Shown: positions 58,634 through 64,000 of the stretch, one piece after another
Position numbering within the stretch: the stretch's first letter is position 1
How the letters are laid out: each line of letters starts with the position of its first letter
Source: Chimonanthus salicifolius
Lineage: Eukaryota > Streptophyta > Magnoliopsida > Laurales > Calycanthaceae
Length of the DNA stretch: 64,000 nucleotides
Direction of reading: 5' to 3'
Assembly (NCBI GenBank): GCA_013350335.1
Contig: CM023539.1
Span: forward strand, 18,316,223-18,380,222
Notes under the pieces: generated by a model
The model's database searches: none
Told to the model about the DNA's origin: nothing
The model's input: only the letters and a program-made list of their open reading frames with translations
Position numbers and translations under genes: made by a program

Positions 58634-61600
58634 TCATACAAACAATTCAGGGTGAGACGTTCTCATCTCCGATTCCAATTCCCAAGTGGCCTCCTCAACA
58701 CCATGTCGATCCCAAACCACCTTGACGAACTGAATCGCTCGGTTACGCAACACCCTTTGCTCACTCTCCAATATTCCGACCGGCTTCTCGACATAAGTGA
58801 CGTCGCTTTGCACATCTATATCTTGCACATTCAAAACATGAGACGGATCAGGGTTGTACTTCCTCAGCATCGACACATGGAACACATCATGTAGAGACGC
58901 CAATTGCGAAGGAAGTGCCAACTGATAGGCTACATCTCCCATCCTTCTGATAATTGAAAACGGTCCCACATATCTTGGCGACAATTTTCCTTTCTTCCCA
59001 AATCTCATGTGCCCTTTTCGTGGCGAGACCTTCAAGAATACCATGTCTCCCACTTCAAATTCGAGAAACCTCCTCCTTTTATCAGCATAGCTCTTTTGCC
59101 GACTCTGTGCGGTCAACAAATGTTGACGTATCAACTGAATCTGTGCAGTAGTTTCTGCAACCAACTCAGGTCCTATCAGTGCAGGTTCGCCGACCTCGGT
59201 CCAGCACACTGGTGACCTGCATGGTCTACCATACAAAGCTTCGAATGGTGCCATCTGGAGGCTTGCCTGGTAGCTATTGTTATAAGAAAATTCCACCAAT
59301 GGCAAATGATCCTCCCATCCACCTTTGAAGTCTAGCATGCATGCCCTCAACATGTCCTCCAACGTTTGTATTGTTCTTTCCGATTGTCCATCGGTCTGTG
59401 GATGGAATACTGTGCTAATAAGTAGATCGGTTCCCATGGCCGACTGCATGCTCTGCCATACCCTGCCGGTGAATCGGCCATCTCTATCAGACACTATAGT
59501 CTGTGGAATACCATGTAATCTGATGATATCTTTGATATATCTCCGACCCAATGTCTCTGATGAATCTGTCATCTTAATAGGAATAAAATGCGCGGACTTA
59601 GTCAATCGGTCTACCACAACCCATATAGCGTCATTGCCTTTCGATGACCTCGGCAACCCCGTCACAAAGTCCATGGAAATGTGCTCCCATTTCCATTCCG
59701 GCACTGCTAAGGGCTTGAGTAACCCTGGTGGCTTCTGATGTTCCGTCTTAACCTGCTGACAAGTTAAACAATGAGCCACATAGTCTGCAACATCCTTCTT
59801 GAGTCCATGCCACCAATAATGTCTTTTTAAATCATGATACATTTTTGTGCTACCCGGATGAATGGACAACTTGCTCTGATGTGCCTCTATCAATAATTCT
59901 TTTCTGCAGCTTCTTGGCACATATATTCTACCCCGGAACATAAGACCCTGTCCTGGTCGTAATTCCCAATCCGGTACAACCTCGCCATTAGACATCTTGG
60001 CCCATGTCTCTGCCATTTCTGGATCTGTTCGTTGCTCCTGTTCAATCTTTGTAACCATGTTGGATCGTATGATCAAATTGTACATACTCCCATGGTTTGT
60101 GATGTATAGATTAAACTCACGAATGGAATTCAACATCTCCCATTCAGTCCTGATCAAACATGCCACTGATGCATGAGACATGCGGCTGAGAGCATCCGCC
60201 ACTTTGTTGGCCTTTCCCGGATGATATCGGAGCGCAAATTCATAGTCCGCCAGATATTCCATCCATCTGCGCTGCCTCAGGTTGAGCTCTTTCTGATCAA
60301 ATAAATACTTCAAGCTCTTGTGATCTGAAAATACTTCAAACTTCTCCCCATATAGATAGTGTCTCCAGCTTTTGAGAGCGAAGACCACCGCAGCTAATTC
60401 CAGATCATGTGTGGGGTAGAGGCGTTCATGTATCTTTAGTTGTCTTGAACCATATGCCACCACCCGATTACGTTGCATGAGTGAACATCCCAGTCCCTCT
60501 CCTGATGCATCACATTGTACTTCATAACCTTTGCCCCTTTCCGGCAAAACTAAAATAGGAGCAGTTGTAAGTCTCTCTTTCAACTCCTCAAATCTCTGAT
60601 TGCACAGCTCTGACCATTCATATTTGACTCCTTTCTGCGTGAGTCGAGTCAATAGGGATGCAATTTTGGAGAAGTCCATGATAAACTTCCTATAATATCC
60701 AGCCAAACCCAGAAAACTACGGATTTCGGTGACATTCTTTGGCGCTTTCCACTCACTTACTGCTGCCACCTTAGCCGGATCAACGGCTATACCATCTGCT
60801 GTTATAACATGGCCTAAGAATTTGACCTCAGGTAGCCAAAATTCGCATTTGCTTGCTTTGGCATACAGCTGGTTCTGTCTCAAGGTGTTCAATACTATTC
60901 GAAGATGTTCAGCATGATCCTCCTGACTCTTGGAATAGATCAGGATATCGTCAATAAACACTATAACAAACCGATCCAAATATGGACGGAATATTCTGTT
61001 CATTAAGTCCATGAACACAGCCGGTGCGTTGGTAAGCCCAAATGGCATGACTACAAATTCAAATAGTCCATACCGTGTTCTGAAAGCCGTTTTCTCGATG
61101 TCTTCCTCTTTGACCCGGATTTGATGATAACCGGACATCAGATCAATCTTGGAAAAATGACTGGATCCCCTCAACTGATCGAATAAATCATCGATCCTGG
61201 GTAGAGGATACTTGTTCCGGACAGTTAGCTGATTTAACTTCCGGTAGTCCACACACATTCTAAGTGAACCATCCTTCTTTTTCACGAACAACACTGGAGC
61301 TCCCCATGACGATGTGCTGTTCCGAATGCAACCCAGTCTGAGTAATTCATCAAGCTGCTTCTTCAACTCGGACATTTCTGCTGGTGCCATTCGATAATGG
61401 GGTAGAGACACTGGTGAGGTACCAGGATACAACTTGATCTCAAAATTGAGCTCCCTCATGGGCGGTATACCAGGAAGTTCTTTTGGAAAGACATCAACAA
61501 ATTCTTTCACAATTGCTGGAAGTTCAGTGACTGGTGCTTTGTTGATGACAATATTGTTCAACACCAAGTGATGCAACCCTTCCTGCAATCTGCTTTGCTT

Positions 61601-63265
61601 GTCGGCACGAACTATATACTGCTTTCCCTCGGGTGACCAAAATGTCACTCTTCGGCGATAACAATCAATATTGGCTTCATAACTAGCCAACCAGTCCATG
61701 CCAAATATAATATCGTACTCAGTCATGTCGAGTACCAAATAATTGAACTCAAATCTGAGTCCAGCGAGTTCTGTATTTATGGCCGTGCATATGAGTCCCA
61801 AAGACGTGTCTCCGACACGGGATACTACTGTGAGTGTGGTGGACAACTTTTGTACTAGTGTTCCAGTAGCAGTTATAAAGGATGCAGATATAAAAGAGTG
61901 CGATGCTCCAGAATCAAACAATGCATAAGCATAAGAACTATTGACAACGGCCATACCTTGAATCACAGAATGATCCACATCCTCAGGAGGTTCCAGAGCA
62001 AATAGTCGTCCAGATCCGGTAGGAGTAGGCGCCCGTCCCGCCTGATTATATGTCCTGCCTCCTCGGGAGTTAGCTGGCCTAGCTGGTGGACGGAAAGATC
62101 CTCTGGAATATGAGAGCCTATTGAGCTTTGGACAGTCTCTCTTGAAGTGACCCGGCTGGTTACAGTGAAAACAGTTATTCACCCCTTTGAATGACTGGGT
62201 GACTGATGCAGATGGGGAGGGCTGGTTGGGACGAAAGCTCCCCGCGGACCCAGTAGATGGTGAGGGTCTACTGAAGTTCGGACGGAGCCTCTTGTTGGGC
62301 TGAAACCCACCCCTCCCACTTGGAGCTCGACGATTGTCAAACAGTACTATTGCATTCAACTCCTTTTCTGCTATTGTGGCCTTACTGACCACCTCAGCCA
62401 ATGTGGTACACTTAAATATGGTCACTTTGGCCCTGATGTTTGGCCGTAGACCCCTCTCAAACTTTTTTGCCTTGCGAAGTTCTGTGTCCACCATATAGAA
62501 TGCATAAATGGATAAACTGAGAAATTCACGGTGATACTCTGCCACCGTCATAGAGCCCTGTACCAAGGACAGGAAAAGTTCCGTCTGTCGCTCCTTCTCC
62601 TCCTCCGGAAAGTAATGTTCCAGAAAGGTTGCTGAAAACTCATTCCATGTCATGACCGTCCTCTCCCTAACTGGTATGAGTTCCCTCTGCTTCTCCACCA
62701 CCTCCCACCATTTACCGGCATCTTCTATCAATTGTGAAGTAGCCAGTAAAATCCTGTCAGCATGACTCGAGATCTTAAGTAATTTTAAGATCTGAGTGAT
62801 CTTCTTCAGCCAGTGCTCGGCTCCGACAGCCCCTTCTTTCCCTTTGAAGTAGGGAGGACGCTGTTGTTGAAATTCTCGTGCCATACTACGGTCAGTGGCA
62901 TCCCTGGAACTTTCACTCCCATTCATATGTTGCTGGAGTACTGAGGTTACCACTGCTTGGACTAAGCCCTGAAGTTCAGGTGGCACATGTGGTATATGTA
63001 CACCACTGTTTCCTTCTCCCTCCTTCTGTGATGCATTCTCACTCCCCTTTTCTTCCCTCCATGAGTGCTGTGATTCTTCCTCATTGTGAGACTTTTCATG
63101 AACAGGTTGCTCCTCATCAGGTTGGGTTACCTCTTTCTCATGTACGGATGGCTCCTTCTCATGCACAGATTTTTCGTGTTGTGATAACACTTTCTCATGT
63201 TGCATGATTTGCAACACCTTTTCCTTCCCTTTCTGATTCTGAGGGATCTTTTTCTTTGGAGCCAT
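58634..63265 (-). CDS. Intact gag-pol polyprotein of Tekay/Del-like chromovirus B
   Basis: One uninterrupted 1543-residue frame, stop included at 58634-58636, starting at [10 protein letters not shown]. Residues about 1-90 are charged and carry repeated HEK words. The capsid-type gag region is about 130-310. The CCHC knuckle is C365, C368, H373, C378. The protease active site is DSGA at 451-454. RT spans about 630-815 with the catalytic FIDD at 770-773. RNase H has D919, E956, D981 and D1024. The integrase zinc site is H1129, H1136, C1166, C1169, and the core is D1199, D1260 and E1296 (35 residues between the last two). The chromodomain is about 1490-1543 with W1518 and W1528. All expected catalytic residues are present, so it could supply every enzyme for reverse transcription and integration. 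Expression would come from the 5' LTR. Confidence 0.97.
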   Translation of the reverse strand: MAPKKKIPQNQKGKEKVLQIMQHEKVLSQHEKSVHEKEPSVHEKEVTQPDEEQPVHEKSHNEEESQHSWREEKGSENASQKEGEGNSGVHIPHVPPELQGLVQAVVTSVLQQHMNGSESSRDATDRSMAREFQQQRPPYFKGKEGAVGAEHWLKKITQILKLLKISSHADRILLATSQLIEDAGKWWEVVEKQRELIPVRERTVMTWNEFSATFLEHYFPEEEKERQTELFLSLVQGSMTVAEYHREFLSLSIYAFYMVDTELRKAKKFERGLRPNIRAKVTIFKCTTLAEVVSKATIAEKELNAIVLFDNRRAPSGRGGFQPNKRLRPNFSRPSPSTGSAGSFRPNQPSPSASVTQSFKGVNNCFHCNQPGHFKRDCPKLNRLSYSRGSFRPPARPANSRGGRTYNQAGRAPTPTGSGRLFALEPPEDVDHSVIQGMAVVNSSYAYALFDSGASHSFISASFITATGTLVQKLSTTLTVVSRVGDTSLGLICTAINTELAGLRFEFNYLVLDMTEYDIIFGMDWLASYEANIDCYRRRVTFWSPEGKQYIVRADKQSRLQEGLHHLVLNNIVINKAPVTELPAIVKEFVDVFPKELPGIPPMRELNFEIKLYPGTSPVSLPHYRMAPAEMSELKKQLDELLRLGCIRNSTSSWGAPVLFVKKKDGSLRMCVDYRKLNQLTVRNKYPLPRIDDLFDQLRGSSHFSKIDLMSGYHQIRVKEEDIEKTAFRTRYGLFEFVVMPFGLTNAPAVFMDLMNRIFRPYLDRFVIVFIDDILIYSKSQEDHAEHLRIVLNTLRQNQLYAKASKCEFWLPEVKFLGHVITADGIAVDPAKVAAVSEWKAPKNVTEIRSFLGLAGYYRKFIMDFSKIASLLTRLTQKGVKYEWSELCNQRFEELKERLTTAPILVLPERGKGYEVQCDASGEGLGCSLMQRNRVVAYGSRQLKIHERLYPTHDLELAAVVFALKSWRHYLYGEKFEVFSDHKSLKYLFDQKELNLRQRRWMEYLADYEFALRYHPGKANKVADALSRMSHASVACLIRTEWEMLNSIREFNLYITNHGSMYNLIIRSNMVTKIEQEQRTDPEMAETWAKMSNGEVVPDWELRPGQGLMFRGRIYVPRSCRKELLIEAHQSKLSIHPGSTKMYHDLKRHYWWHGLKKDVADYVAHCLTCQQVKTEHQKPPGLLKPLAVPEWKWEHISMDFVTGLPRSSKGNDAIWVVVDRLTKSAHFIPIKMTDSSETLGRRYIKDIIRLHGIPQTIVSDRDGRFTGRVWQSMQSAMGTDLLISTVFHPQTDGQSERTIQTLEDMLRACMLDFKGGWEDHLPLVEFSYNNSYQASLQMAPFEALYGRPCRSPVCWTEVGEPALIGPELVAETTAQIQLIRQHLLTAQSRQKSYADKRRRFLEFEVGDMVFLKVSPRKGHMRFGKKGKLSPRYVGPFSIIRRMGDVAYQLALPSQLASLHDVFHVSMLRKYNPDPSHVLNVQDIDVQSDVTYVEKPVGILESEQRVLRNRAIQFVKVVWDRHGVEEATWELESEMRTSHPELFV

Positions 63266-63655
63266 TTCCCTAAATCATAAAACATTATTGACTTAGTTTC
63301 CTCATATAGTTTGTATTTTTCACAATGTTGGGGAGATTTCCAAATAAGCATACTTAATTTTCTATTTGTTTTTGAGGGGAGAGTCTCTAAATTTCCTATG
63401 CTTGTTTTTCTCATTTGGGGAGTATTGGGGAATGTATATCCTATTTTGCTACATTTGATAGATGAATTATAATAATGTACTTTTGCTATCTTTCACTGTT
63501 GTTCTCAGATTGATTTGTTCAGTCTGAGTCCACGAAGTAAATTAATCCGGCCCCCAGTCAGCGGACTCCGAAGAGTCGGTCAGTTGGGATTCTTATCCGT
63601 CAGTGAGACATGAAACCGTCTTAATCTTACTTCGGAAGATTCAACTTCCCGTTTC
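63266..63655 (-). other. 5' leader of element B
   Basis: About 390 bp between primer site and gag ATG, with no coding motif. The primer-proximal 130 bp (TCCGACTGA-type words, GACTCTTCGGAGTCCGC on the minus strand) is nearly the same as in element A, whereas the ATG-proximal part differs. The GACTC..GGAGTC pair is a small inverted repeat that could act in packaging; that role is inference. Confidence 0.7.
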
Positions 63656-63667
63656 GCTCTGATACCA
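63656..63667 (-). other. Primer binding site for initiator tRNA-Met, element B
   Basis: Minus-strand TGGTATCAGAGC, two bases from the 5' LTR end. Confidence 0.95.
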
Positions 63668-63669
63668 AC

Positions 63670-64000
63670 TGTAACATCCCGCCCTTTTCACTCTAATATT
63701 CAGAGTTTATTTTTTTTTTTTATATAATAATAATCAATAAGTGAGCGGGGCGGAATGTCACGACGCGAGTTAAGTTCGGATCTCTAAATCCGACCCTTAA
63801 CTGGCCAAGTCCATGTGCGTATGAACTAAGTCCATAAAACTGATCCGCACATGGTACGTATTTACCTAGCGGAATTAGCTTAGTCTAGATCTAACTGAGG
63901 TTATAATAGAACCTATGTTTAATTCAATTTCCATTTTCAGATAGCAAAGTACCTTATTTATTTTCCAAAATTATTATATAACCTTAGTCTACTATTCATT
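63670..64000 (-). repeat. 5' LTR of element B (partial, cut by window end)
   Basis: First 331 bp as read on the + strand, identical to 54549-54878 apart from one extra T in the poly-T run. Confidence 0.95.

Larger units (their letters stand above)
54549..64000 (-). mobile_element. Young, apparently intact Tekay/Del-like gypsy chromovirus (element B), continuing past the window
   Basis: 3' LTR 54549-58571, gag-pol 58634-63265, leader, primer site 63656-63667, 5' LTR from 63670 on. It sits in the gag remnant of an older relative, preceded by CGTAG (54544-54548), the candidate TSD, whose partner lies outside the window. The visible 331 bp of the 5' LTR equals the 3' LTR except for one T in a poly-T run (11 versus 12). 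Intact coding and near-identical LTRs indicate very recent insertion. Confidence 0.95.

Overview
The window is repeat-packed nuclear DNA of a flowering plant. Plant-type LTR retrotransposons are nested up to four deep: Ty3/gypsy chromoviruses with a C-terminal chromodomain, Ty1/copia elements with initiator-tRNA-Met primer sites, and Tat-like LTRs. No host gene, rRNA, tRNA or bacterial feature was recognised. The species cannot be read from the sequence; a eudicot with a large genome is the best guess.

Left half (1-27970). A pol-less Sirevirus-like copia relative on the + strand supplies the frame: a gag remnant (1-335), an envelope-like pseudogene (about 17990-18538), a 364-bp tandem duplication, and a 3' LTR from 19903 to about 27970. 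A complete but decayed Tekay/Del-type gypsy element, called A here (1340-17962, minus strand, TSD GCTTG), interrupts it. A's left LTR is split by a solo LTR (1645-5077, TSD GTTCA). The Sirevirus-like LTR is split by a Tat-like solo LTR (20811-27177, TSD GGTGA), which is itself split by another Tekay-type solo LTR (22951-26545).

Middle (27971-51654). A minus-strand copia element, called Y, has an LTR at 29491-30127 and broken RNase H, RT and integrase segments (30553-33125). A Tat-like element lacking recognisable gag-pol, called X2, sits inside its integrase. X2 carries a Tat-like solo LTR (35852-37792) and a foldback DNA element (41662-43024). At 44601-44604 the right LTR of X2 is fused to copia RT, and the order copia pol then X2 LTR repeats. 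This indicates a tandem duplication of about 13 kb. The second copy later took a Tekay-type solo LTR (44902-48789, TSD TCCTG).

Right end (51655-64000). A gutted Tekay-type relic (LTR piece plus gag/protease remnant) is interrupted by a very young gypsy element, called B (54549 to beyond the window). B has a single uninterrupted 1543-residue gag-pol frame, and its two LTRs match over the visible 331 bp except for one poly-T length change.

A structural theme is not explained by ordinary LTR annotation. Every Tekay-type LTR, about 3.4-4.1 kb long, carries a spaced series of short near-palindromes with GGTTCGGCCAT / ATGGCCGAACC arms, some 40 in the window. Other hairpin classes are added, some of them subfamily-specific. 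All six independent Tekay-type insertions point the same way.
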